Assembly (NCBI GenBank): GCA_002506875.1
Contig: DAYJ01000065.1
Location: 1 to 39,780 of the forward strand
Direction of reading: 5' to 3'
Length of the DNA stretch: 39,780 nucleotides
DNA from: Euryarchaeota archaeon UBA40
Lineage (GTDB): Archaea; Thermoplasmatota; Poseidoniia; Poseidoniales; Thalassarchaeaceae
The translations under genes and the position numbers were made by a program. The notes under the pieces are model-generated. The model worked only from the letters and a program-made list of their open reading frames with translations, had not been told where the DNA came from and searched no databases. This document shows, in pieces, positions 17,567 to 25,034 of this stretch; position 1 is the stretch's first letter; every line of letters starts with the position of its first letter.

Positions 17567-17818
17567 CTAGGGAAGAAATCGCATCATAAACTGCGATGTC
17601 CAAGATACCATCAAGACAATCATGAATGATCCGAGCGCGATTCTACCCCATCGCTTCTTCTCACGTTTAGGGGGGAACGGGTTGATGCCCATCTCCATCG
17701 CCTCGGCCATCAGAGCGAGGTCTTCCTCAATCGTCTGGGGCTCCTTAAACGGCACATGATGAAATTCAAGATAATGTGTATCAAGAATTTGGATAAGATT
17801 GAGGAGAAAAGCAGACAC
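17567..17818 (-). CDS. Small tail-anchored membrane protein
   Basis: Up to 83 residues from a GTG at 17818; a second in-frame GTG at 17755 would give a 62-residue product. The middle is acidic (TIEEDLALMAEAMEMGINPF), followed by a basic PPKREKKRW patch and one C-terminal transmembrane helix (IALGSFMIVLMVSW), ending near the membrane. This is a cytoplasmic-N, tail-anchored layout. I do not recognise a family. It lies between tRNA-Gln and the divergent ferrochelatase start, 28 bases from the latter's ATG. The orderly charge pattern and the basic stop-transfer patch next to the helix argue for a real gene, but the start is uncertain. Confidence 0.55.
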   Translation of the reverse strand: MSAFLLNLIQILDTHYLEFHHVPFKEPQTIEEDLALMAEAMEMGINPFPPKREKKRWGRIALGSFMIVLMVSWTSQFMMRFLP

Positions 17819-17846
17819 TCATACACTGCTTAACTTTCGGAAGGTT

Positions 17847-18884
17847 ATGACTCGAGGGGTCATTCTGATCAATGTTGGTACACCAGATGAACCAACCACC
17901 GCTTCAGTCCGTCGATATCTCAAGGAATTCCTTCTTGATCCTGATGTAATTGACATTCCTGCTCCGCTTCGACATATGCTAGTTCGAGGAATCATCCTTA
18001 ATCTTCGACCCAAAAAGGTCGCACCCCGATACGCCTCAATATGGATGGAAGAGGGGTCACCACTCAGAGTATATACACAGAGGATTTGCCAAGCTCTGAA
18101 CACAGAAATCAAGGATATCGAGTTTGAAGTTGGAATGAGATATGGAAACCCTTCAATCCGAGATGCTCTTGAACGATTAAGGAGTAAAGGAATTACTGAA
18201 CTCCTAATTGCCCCTCTCTACCCACATCATGCGCAATCAACTACTGAAACCTCATTGAAACGTACCTATCTTGAACTAAAACAAATGGGTTGGAAGCCTA
18301 AATGTCATGAACTGGGTGATTTTCCCGTAAATCCGAGTTTTATTGATCCTCTCGTAAATTCAATTCGACCACATATGGATGAGAATAGTCACCTTTTATT
18401 CTCATATCATGGGCTCCCTCTTTCTCATATTCGACGCGTGGACAAGAGTGGAAAACATTGTCTTTCTGATGGATGTTGTAATAGCTCAGTGGACGTAAAT
18501 CGGAAATGCTACGCACACCAATGCATGATGACCACGGTTGCAGTCGCTAATTCCCTAGGCCTCCAAAATGAACGATGGTCTCACAGCTACCAGAGTCGAT
18601 TGGGACCTACTAAATGGCTTAGTCCATCGACCACTGGAACTGTTGAAAAATTAGCCAAAAGTGGTATCAAAAATCTAGTGATTGTCTCCCCTGCATTTGT
18701 CGCCGACGGATTAGAAACTTTGGAAGAACTAGAGATCGAAATCAAAGATGAATTTATCGAAGCCGGTGGAAAAAGTGTGCGTGTTGTTCCATGTCTCAAC
18801 GACAGAAGTGACTGGATTACCGGACTAAGTGGTTTGATTGCAAAATCATTCGCAAGAACACAACTTCCGCAAATATCTGAATGA
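17847..18884 (+). CDS. hemH: Ferrochelatase
   Basis: Ferrochelatase inserts Fe2+ into protoporphyrin IX to make protoheme. The protein has 345 residues from ATG 17847, opening MTRGVILINVGTPDEPTT like family members; the frame extends to 17799 but those 16 residues are not family-like. The catalytic His is H188 in SYHGLP and the conserved Glu is E290 in GLETLEEL. Other family blocks are PLYPHHAQSTT and YQSRLGPTKWLSP. An insert after SYHGLP carries five cysteines (HCLSDGCCNSS ... KCYAHQC), as in some bacterial enzymes of Bacteroidetes type. This points to a protoporphyrin-dependent route of bacterial origin rather than the siroheme route usual in archaea. It supplies the heme needed by CtaB, CtaA and tryptophan dioxygenase in this window. 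Confidence 0.94.
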   Translation: MTRGVILINVGTPDEPTTASVRRYLKEFLLDPDVIDIPAPLRHMLVRGIILNLRPKKVAPRYASIWMEEGSPLRVYTQRICQALNTEIKDIEFEVGMRYGNPSIRDALERLRSKGITELLIAPLYPHHAQSTTETSLKRTYLELKQMGWKPKCHELGDFPVNPSFIDPLVNSIRPHMDENSHLLFSYHGLPLSHIRRVDKSGKHCLSDGCCNSSVDVNRKCYAHQCMMTTVAVANSLGLQNERWSHSYQSRLGPTKWLSPSTTGTVEKLAKSGIKNLVIVSPAFVADGLETLEELEIEIKDEFIEAGGKSVRVVPCLNDRSDWITGLSGLIAKSFARTQLPQISE

Positions 18885-18900
18885 GTTGATTCCTAGAATC

Positions 18901-19350
18901 CTATGCTTCTTCAAATCCTGGAATCCTGAGAATAAACAGGGTCCCGATAACTGCCAAAATCAAGGTAGTGTACTTCGATACCATTGGTGCTGAATCCGGA
19001 ATCGCAACCAATACCGCAAACAGTACAAAAGTCCACAAAGTTAGGAGAATAATCGGTTTAATCTTCTTTGGAATACCCTTGCCCTCTCGGTAATTTTTCA
19101 CATGATGTCCAAACAATTTGTTGTTAATTATCCAGTCATAGAATCTTTGATTGGACCTTGCGAAACACGCTGCTGCCAGAATCATCAGTGGAGTTGTAGG
19201 CAGACCAGGTACAGGTATTCCAATCAAACCAACAATCATCGAAATTAGACCCGAAATGAACCAAAAGATTCGATTCGCTACAGATCTATTCAAATCTACA
19301 GAATGAGGGTCGTTATCGACCGAGGGATTCGCCTCTAATGGCTCATCCAT
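18901..19350 (-). CDS. DUF454 (YbaN-like) inner membrane protein
   Basis: From ATG 19350 the protein has 149 residues; an in-frame GTG at 19374 would add eight. After an acidic polar N-terminus of about 30 residues come hydrophobic segments near 35-70 (VANRIFWFISGLISMIVGLI and VPGLPTTPLMILAAACFARS) and 110-145 (IILLTLWTFVLFAVLVAI; TLILAVIGTLFIL). The GLPTTPxxxLAAxCFARS signature, with the following FYDWIINNKLFG, is that of the DUF454/YbaN family. Family function is unknown; members are often near heme-related genes in bacteria, and here it sits convergent with hemH, 16 bases from its stop. That association is suggestive only. Confidence 0.85.
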   Translation of the reverse strand: MDEPLEANPSVDNDPHSVDLNRSVANRIFWFISGLISMIVGLIGIPVPGLPTTPLMILAAACFARSNQRFYDWIINNKLFGHHVKNYREGKGIPKKIKPIILLTLWTFVLFAVLVAIPDSAPMVSKYTTLILAVIGTLFILRIPGFEEA

Positions 19351-19497
19351 GCCCCTGTGCTCTATCTTTGGCACTTAACTGGTAGTATATCGTCGGGATT
19401 CATAGGACAATGGAATTTGACAACACAGGTAGGTAACCGTGTATTCAACACGCTGTGATGCGGACCCTTCAAACGATAGTCGCGCCGAAGTCCCGAC

Positions 19498-20823
19498 ATG
19501 ACGGATGAAGGACAACGGTCACCACTCTTCATCCTCTTCCTTGTTGTACTAATCGACATGATTGGATTTACTCTGGTAATCCCATTCCTAACCTACTTCG
19601 TTCAAGATTTAGCTCAGGCAGATGGCTTCATAGATATGGGTTCAAGAGATTGGTGGGTAGGGATTGTTCTTGCATCCTACACATTGGGACAGTTCCTATT
19701 CACTCCGCTTCTTGGCTCTCTCTCAGACCGGGTTGGTCGGCGTCCGATTCTGATGTTTGGACTTGTATGCAACACAATCTTCCTCATCGCATTCGGTCTT
19801 GCTTCCGCCCTCTGGATGGCTATCGCTGTGCGCTTCTTAGCGGGGGCCGGTAATGGCAACCTTGCCGTCACACGTGCTTACATTGGTGACATCAGTACAA
19901 GAGAACAATTACCCGCTCGAATGGGCATGATTGGCGCCTCATTCGGCCTTGGATTCATGATTGGTCCATTCGTAGGTGGCATTCTAACGGACCCGGCTAG
20001 TGCTTTCGGTGGACCGTTCGCAACAGATTGGTGGGTAGCCCACCCATACTTCCTTCCGTGCCTCACCGCAGGTCTACTATCTGCAGTATCCTTCCTACTT
20101 GCAATTCGTATGCTCCCAGAGAGCCTTCCAAAAGAGAAGAGATCGCAAGAAGGGAGTCAGCAAGGTCTCAAGATGGTTCTAAGGAATCTTGTGGGAGTTC
20201 GGGACCTCTCTCCAAACGTCCGACGGCTAATCTTTGTCAATGCCACATTTCTTCTCGCTTTCACGATGATGCATACGACGTTTATTCTGTTCACAGCCAT
20301 GCCAATCGAAAATGGAGGTTTAGGCTACGATGAACGAATGAACGGCTACATATTCGCATACGTTGGCCTAGTAGGAGTCATCGTTCAAGGCGGATTAATC
20401 CGTCCACTCACAAAGCGATATGATGTGAGGAATATCATGGTAATTGGAATCGTTCTGACGGCTATCGGCCTTGGATGGATACCGTATCTACAACCTACAC
20501 CGTTTGCAATCGGACTTCTAGCTATGACGTTCATAGCTACTGGAAATGGATTTTTCCAACCCACACAGTCAACATTAATCACGACGGAGGCCCGATTCAA
20601 TAAACTCGATCTTGGCAGAGTCATGGGCGCTCAAGAGGGATATGGTGCACTCTCAAGAATCATCGGACCCGTCCTTGCTGCCTTCATCTGGGCTGCCACT
20701 GTCGATGGCACTGGATTGTGGACCTACCACACAGTGTTCCGTATAGCAGGACTCATCGCCATCCTAGGAGTATTCATCCAATGGGGCATCCAAAGGATCG
20801 AAGAGGACGACTCAGAGGAATGA
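19498..20823 (+). CDS. Major facilitator superfamily transporter, TetA-like
   Basis: This 441-residue integral membrane protein has twelve predicted helices. The first starts at residue 10 (LFILFLVVLIDMIGFTLVIP). The MFS motif A is seen as LGSLSDRVGRRPILMFGL between helices 2 and 3, and motif C-like GASFGLGFMIGPFVGGIL lies in helix 5. A central basic loop (about 205-230) separates the two six-helix halves. The DMIGFTLVIP opening with the drug-antiporter motif is typical of the TetA/bicyclomycin group of H+ antiporters, but the substrate cannot be inferred; an exported metabolite or drug are options. The ATG at 19498 directly gives a normal cytoplasmic N-terminus. It is divergent from the DUF454 gene and 36 bases ahead of the Nudix-MBL fusion. 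Confidence 0.92.
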   Translation: MTDEGQRSPLFILFLVVLIDMIGFTLVIPFLTYFVQDLAQADGFIDMGSRDWWVGIVLASYTLGQFLFTPLLGSLSDRVGRRPILMFGLVCNTIFLIAFGLASALWMAIAVRFLAGAGNGNLAVTRAYIGDISTREQLPARMGMIGASFGLGFMIGPFVGGILTDPASAFGGPFATDWWVAHPYFLPCLTAGLLSAVSFLLAIRMLPESLPKEKRSQEGSQQGLKMVLRNLVGVRDLSPNVRRLIFVNATFLLAFTMMHTTFILFTAMPIENGGLGYDERMNGYIFAYVGLVGVIVQGGLIRPLTKRYDVRNIMVIGIVLTAIGLGWIPYLQPTPFAIGLLAMTFIATGNGFFQPTQSTLITTEARFNKLDLGRVMGAQEGYGALSRIIGPVLAAFIWAATVDGTGLWTYHTVFRIAGLIAILGVFIQWGIQRIEEDDSEE

Positions 20824-20859
20824 GCGCGGTTTCATAGCCCTCAGCCACAAGATGCATCC

Positions 20860-22404
20860 ATGGACGAAGCCCCCGAGGGGATGGTCATGCCCGAGGCGAG
20901 GGTTGCAACGCCACGAGAATCGACGTCTATTCTCATCACACGGAATGGATCTGAAGGGCCGGAAGTCCTTCTCGCCCACCGTATCCCAACCCTTCGAGCC
21001 TTCGCGGACTTCTGGGCACTACCAGGAGGTGGCATCAGAAGGAACGATATGGAAGCCGCTGCATCCATCAAAGGTCTTGATCAACTTGAGGACGATTGGC
21101 CTGCTGTCTATGCGGCAATTCTTCGCGAGACCGCAGAGGAGGTAGGGCTAGCCATCGGTGACGGAGAAATAGAACGTGTCTCGATGGCACTACGTCACAT
21201 GATAATCGAAGATTCTTCAGCCTGGAATTCAGCAGTAGCAAAGGGAGTAATCTCCGCGTCACCAGAAGAAATCACTCACATCGGTACACGGACAACACCA
21301 CCGTTCTCTCCACTGAGGTTCAGAAATCGATTCATGCATGTCCATCTCAATGATGGAGCCCCTGAACCTGAATTACTCGATATAGGAAGCGAGTTCGATG
21401 AACTCCGATGGATGCATCCTGCTGAAGCTGTCAAGGTCTGGAAAACTGGAAATATGCTCACAGCACCTCCTATTGTCACACTACTTCGAGATGTTGCTGA
21501 AGCACTTGAAGCGAATGATGACGACATCCATGCTGCCATGGAATCGATGGCAAATGAACCGAAATCTGGAGAGCACCGCATTGAACTCGCCCCTAATATC
21601 GAATGTGTCCCGCTCCGAACTGCAACACTTCCACCTGCAACTCACACGAACTGTTTCATTCTAGGTGAACAAGGTGGTGAGCGGCTCATCATTGACCCTG
21701 CAGCGAGGACATCAGAAGAACTTGCATATCTCCAACGACGAATACATGGAATCGAAGAAGATGGAGGAACCATCATCGCGACTATCTTCACTCATCGTCA
21801 TCAGGACCATATCGGCGACTTATCCAAGATTGCAGAAATGTATACAGCACCAATATGGGCAACTCCTGAGACACTGGCGGAGATACAGCTCAGTGAATCT
21901 AATCGAGTGCTGAATGAAGGCGATATCATCTCACTCAATGGCCCGAGTGGCGAGATGAAATGGACGGTGCATGTCACACCAGGTCACTGTCCAGGTCACA
22001 TCTGTCTCGCATCTAATCGATACCTCGTATCTGGAGATCTCGCCGTGATGGTTGGCACTATCCTTGTTCCAAGTTCAGATGGTGATATGGACGCCTACAT
22101 CGATAGCCTACAGAGGATGCGTGCACTCAATTCCGAGATATTGTTTCCAGCACATGGTCCATTTACCCACCGCCCAGAGAAACTACTAGATCGATACATC
22201 AAACATCGAATCGGGCGCCATGAACGTGTTCTAGAAGCTGTAACCTCTGGTTTATCCTCTATTGAAGAAATTGCGAATCACGCGTATTCTGATACACCTG
22301 ATGCAAATCCGATTCTGAAGGTTGATCAAACGAGATCTCACCTATCCTCACATGAATCAGCAGGCCTTGTACGTATGGAAAATGGCAAATGGATAATCAA
22401 TTAA
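20860..22404 (+). CDS. Nudix hydrolase fused to LACTB2-like metallo-beta-lactamase
   Basis: This 514-residue protein has two enzymatic domains. Residues ~20-215 form a Nudix domain of the NUDT19 kind: GGG at 56-58 and RETAEEVGL at 89-97 are the two halves of the Nudix box, separated by an insertion, with the metal-binding glutamates E93/E94. NUDT19-like enzymes cleave CoA and acyl-CoA diphosphates. Residues ~245-440 form a metallo-beta-lactamase fold: THRHQDH at 311-317, H376 in TPGHCPGH, D393 in SGDLAV and H432 in PAHGP build a dinuclear metal site. The last ~70 residues look like the winged-helix tail of LACTB2 proteins (RHERVLEAV, SIEEIANHAY). LACTB2 relatives include an RNA endonuclease and thioesterase/glyoxalase-like enzymes. 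The joint substrate is unknown. Follows the MFS gene by 36 bases. Confidence 0.92.
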   Translation: MDEAPEGMVMPEARVATPRESTSILITRNGSEGPEVLLAHRIPTLRAFADFWALPGGGIRRNDMEAAASIKGLDQLEDDWPAVYAAILRETAEEVGLAIGDGEIERVSMALRHMIIEDSSAWNSAVAKGVISASPEEITHIGTRTTPPFSPLRFRNRFMHVHLNDGAPEPELLDIGSEFDELRWMHPAEAVKVWKTGNMLTAPPIVTLLRDVAEALEANDDDIHAAMESMANEPKSGEHRIELAPNIECVPLRTATLPPATHTNCFILGEQGGERLIIDPAARTSEELAYLQRRIHGIEEDGGTIIATIFTHRHQDHIGDLSKIAEMYTAPIWATPETLAEIQLSESNRVLNEGDIISLNGPSGEMKWTVHVTPGHCPGHICLASNRYLVSGDLAVMVGTILVPSSDGDMDAYIDSLQRMRALNSEILFPAHGPFTHRPEKLLDRYIKHRIGRHERVLEAVTSGLSSIEEIANHAYSDTPDANPILKVDQTRSHLSSHESAGLVRMENGKWIIN

Positions 22405-22460
22405 CAGATATCATTGAAATTAGGAGTCATTTGGAAATACCTGCACGTTTAGAGATACTC

Positions 22461-23582
22461 ATGGATTCCGATTCTGATGCTATTGAAGCGTTTCAAAAAG
22501 CGCTCTTAGAGGCCCAGGACAATTCTGGTTCAAATCAAATTCTAAATGATGTCTCTGATGGATTTTCGAATAGTCCACAAGTATTCTCTGGCAGTGTTTC
22601 TCCAGACGATTCGACGTCTACTCAATCGAATTCATCTTTTTTTACAGTGAATGAAGAAAAGGAAAACTCGTCACTTCCACCTTGGGCACTCTTCATGATG
22701 GGAATGATTGTACTTCCAATAATCACTGGACTCATCAGTTTTACTCTGATTGGAACGGTTGAGTTCACGGATGATTGGCGTGAATATTCGACAGGGGATG
22801 CGATATTTAATGAAAATGTCACGATTCAAGATGAAATCTACTATGTCCATGAATTCCATCTAGGAGATGGGTTTGGTGACGAACTAGCAGGAAATTCTGG
22901 AGAGTGGGAAATCTTTGCTGAGGGTCAATTGGGCAATGACACATGGATCTCATCAGCCATAATCAGAGGAGACGATGACGTGCAATATGCCGATATGGCA
23001 GGGGATGATGACGGAAATTTATGGTATAAAATGGAGATTGGGTGGACTAATCGCGGCATCGGTTGGAACAGCTATTATGGCGGCTACTGCGAGTGGGAAG
23101 GAAACGACTTGGAGGATGACGATGTCAGATGGTGGTGCAAGTATGAGGTGGATGACGAGGAATGGGACGACTGGTGGTATTATTGTGAGCACCATGATTC
23201 CGACTGGCATTGCACTGACGATTTTGACCAGCGGGAAGCCCACAAGGATTCTGCAGAAGAAAATATGTGGGCTGAATCGGGAGAGGATACAATCGTCTAC
23301 ATCAAACTCGATGGTGATGAAGTTGATATCGCCACTAAAAATAGCGAAGCTCCGAGATGGGTTGGCTACTACGGGGGGGAGGATGGCGAGAGTGATACTA
23401 CAAGAGATATTATTGAGACTCTAGCCTTTGTAATCTGGCCGATTTCATTTATTGGAGGGATTATCTGGGGATTCGCAACTGACAAGAAGCCATTCGCGTA
23501 TGGCATTATGGCTGCAGGTGTGCTGTCCACAGTACTACCATTTGTGGGTTTCTTCCTCTTACTGATACTGTTTGGATTCTGA
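22461..23582 (+). CDS. Membrane protein with Trp/Tyr/Asp-rich extracellular domain
   Basis: The protein has 373 residues from ATG 22461; the frame also allows ATG 22389, which overlaps the fusion gene's end by 16 bases. The N-terminus is polar and acidic (about 1-75), followed by a transmembrane helix (WALFMMGMIVLPIITGLISF). An outer domain of about 200 residues contains a striking segment at bases 23022-23270 with 11 Trp and four Cys among 83 codons, rich in Asp, Tyr and Glu (RWWCKYEVDDEEWDDWWYYC). Two further helices close the protein (FVIWPISFIGGIIWGFA and GVLSTVLPFVGFFLLLILFG). I recognise no family. The Cys count suggests disulfides and the Trp/Asp clustering a ligand- or metal-binding surface, both inferred. 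It may be cotranscribed with the fusion gene. Confidence 0.8.
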   Translation: MDSDSDAIEAFQKALLEAQDNSGSNQILNDVSDGFSNSPQVFSGSVSPDDSTSTQSNSSFFTVNEEKENSSLPPWALFMMGMIVLPIITGLISFTLIGTVEFTDDWREYSTGDAIFNENVTIQDEIYYVHEFHLGDGFGDELAGNSGEWEIFAEGQLGNDTWISSAIIRGDDDVQYADMAGDDDGNLWYKMEIGWTNRGIGWNSYYGGYCEWEGNDLEDDDVRWWCKYEVDDEEWDDWWYYCEHHDSDWHCTDDFDQREAHKDSAEENMWAESGEDTIVYIKLDGDEVDIATKNSEAPRWVGYYGGEDGESDTTRDIIETLAFVIWPISFIGGIIWGFATDKKPFAYGIMAAGVLSTVLPFVGFFLLLILFGF

Positions 23583-23628
23583 AATCTAAAACCGGCAGCA
23601 TCATTTGGCCCCCTAATATTGCTAAACC

Positions 23629-24480
23629 ATGGAGGACCCGTTGGGCACAGAGGCTGCTTATTTCGACGAGAAATTTGTCGAAGGAAGTGGAGGGTGGTAT
23701 CTTCGAACCCTTGTATGGACTCCGAAAGTAATGGACGATGCAACAAAGCGTCCAGTGGTAGTTATTCCAGGATGGACCTCGGTGGTTGAAGGGTGGATTC
23801 CGCTTCTAGCAGATTGGGTAAGGCATCGCCCAGTCATATACATCGAAACCCGAGAAAAGAACTACACTAAGAGTCCAGATGGACATCGTGAACGAGCAAT
23901 AGACCACTCGATACCAAATCATGCATTAGACATGGACGCCATAGTTCGCAACCTTGGCCACGATCCATCTGAGTGTGATTGGTTTGCCTCCTCGCTAGGT
24001 TCAACGAGTATACTTCACGGGTTGAAAGAGGGGACGCTTTCAGTACGAACTGCCTTCCTTCTCGCACCAAATTCAGAGTTCAAATTTCCATTGTGGATGG
24101 TTTTTCTTTCCAGCTTTCCATGGTGGGTGTATCCCCCAATAATGCGAATGATTGCAATACCCTACATGCGGTGGAAGGTGAAAGAACCTGGTCAGAAGAT
24201 TCGTTACACTCGTACGATGCGTAATGCAGACATGCGTCGACTCAAACTATCATCTCGTTCGAATCGCTCCTACTCGGTTTGGGAAGGGCTTCAAAATGTG
24301 GTGGAACCGATTGCCGTCTGTGTTGCAAAATCAGATGTCATACATGCACATGACGATGCAATTCGTATTGCAGAATGTCTCGATAATGGGGAACTAATAG
24401 AGGTGCCCAGTAACCAATTCGCTCATGAAGCGGATATTCGTCCAATTATCGAAGATTGGATTACTCGTGCGACTGAATGA
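23629..24480 (+). CDS. Alpha/beta hydrolase
   Basis: This 283-residue protein has a single-domain alpha/beta hydrolase layout. VVVIPGWTSVVEGW (about 43-56) forms the first core strand and oxyanion loop. The nucleophile elbow is degenerate, seen as FASSLGSTS (about 117-125) in place of GxSxG. The acid lies in CVAKSDVIHAHDDA and the likely catalytic His in FAHEADIRP near the C-terminus. A lid region of about 60 residues holds hydrophobic and aromatic segments (FPLWMVFLSSFPWWVYPP), which may face a lipid substrate or the membrane. Esterase, lipase or acyltransferase-like roles are all possible. It starts 46 bases after the Trp-rich membrane protein on the same strand and precedes the PGF-CTERM-like protein. 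Confidence 0.85.
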   Translation: MEDPLGTEAAYFDEKFVEGSGGWYLRTLVWTPKVMDDATKRPVVVIPGWTSVVEGWIPLLADWVRHRPVIYIETREKNYTKSPDGHRERAIDHSIPNHALDMDAIVRNLGHDPSECDWFASSLGSTSILHGLKEGTLSVRTAFLLAPNSEFKFPLWMVFLSSFPWWVYPPIMRMIAIPYMRWKVKEPGQKIRYTRTMRNADMRRLKLSSRSNRSYSVWEGLQNVVEPIAVCVAKSDVIHAHDDAIRIAECLDNGELIEVPSNQFAHEADIRPIIEDWITRATE

Positions 24481-24538
24481 CTCAAAATTGAATCTATACC
24501 TATCGTAATCTCCGACAAAGGCAAGAACTGGGACCGGC

Positions 24539-24543
24539 AGGAG
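24539..24543 (+). promoter_or_regulatory. Shine-Dalgarno of the PGF-CTERM-like gene
   Basis: AGGAG lies five bases before the ATG at 24549 and fixes the start at the signal peptide. Confidence 0.6.
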
Positions 24544-24548
24544 AGGGT

Positions 24549-25034
24549 ATGCGTAGCCTTGCACTGGCCCTACTAGGCCTCTTCTTCCTTGCAGGTGTCG
24601 CATCTGCGGAGATCTACATCCCGGGACCTACTAGGACTGACATGATGGACTCCAACATGACATACGAGTACACACTTCCTGAATGGATGGATTCCGCTTG
24701 TCAGAACAATCTAGCTTGCCGATATGAAACCGTGAGTGACCGAGATATCGTACACACCTACTATGGTCTGAACCAGGGAGGTGCCATGGAACTCATCGTC
24801 ATCAAGGGTGAAGCCCAGACCTACAACATTACCGTGAGTAGTTTGGAGATTGTTCCAGACAAATTAGAAATTACCACTGGATCAACACTCATCTTCACCG
24901 TTGTTGAGAATGATACTAATGCCAATATCATCCTCCCTTGGAATCCAGATGATCCTGAACCTGAATCCACGCCAGGATTTGGTGCGGAACTCATTCTTTT
25001 CGCTATTGCGATTGCACTAATTCGACGACGCTAA
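24549..25034 (+). CDS. Secreted protein with PGF-CTERM-like C-terminal sorting signal
   Basis: This 161-residue protein has a signal peptide (MRSLALALLGLFFLAGVASA, cleavage after residue 20). A compact outer domain follows with two Cys (ACQNNLACRYE) and a beta-rich half (LELIVIKGEAQTYNITV-like strands). The end has the form PEPESTPGFG followed by a hydrophobic helix and RRR. A P-G-F motif, a short hydrophobic helix and a terminal Arg cluster define the PGF-CTERM signal processed by archaeosortase A in haloarchaea and some other euryarchaea, where the tail is cut and replaced by a lipid. The match is strong in pattern; an archaeosortase gene is not in this window. The substrate domain is not recognised. 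Its stop abuts the stop of the convergent zincin-like gene with no spacer. Confidence 0.85.
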   Translation: MRSLALALLGLFFLAGVASAEIYIPGPTRTDMMDSNMTYEYTLPEWMDSACQNNLACRYETVSDRDIVHTYYGLNQGGAMELIVIKGEAQTYNITVSSLEIVPDKLEITTGSTLIFTVVENDTNANIILPWNPDDPEPESTPGFGAELILFAIAIALIRRR

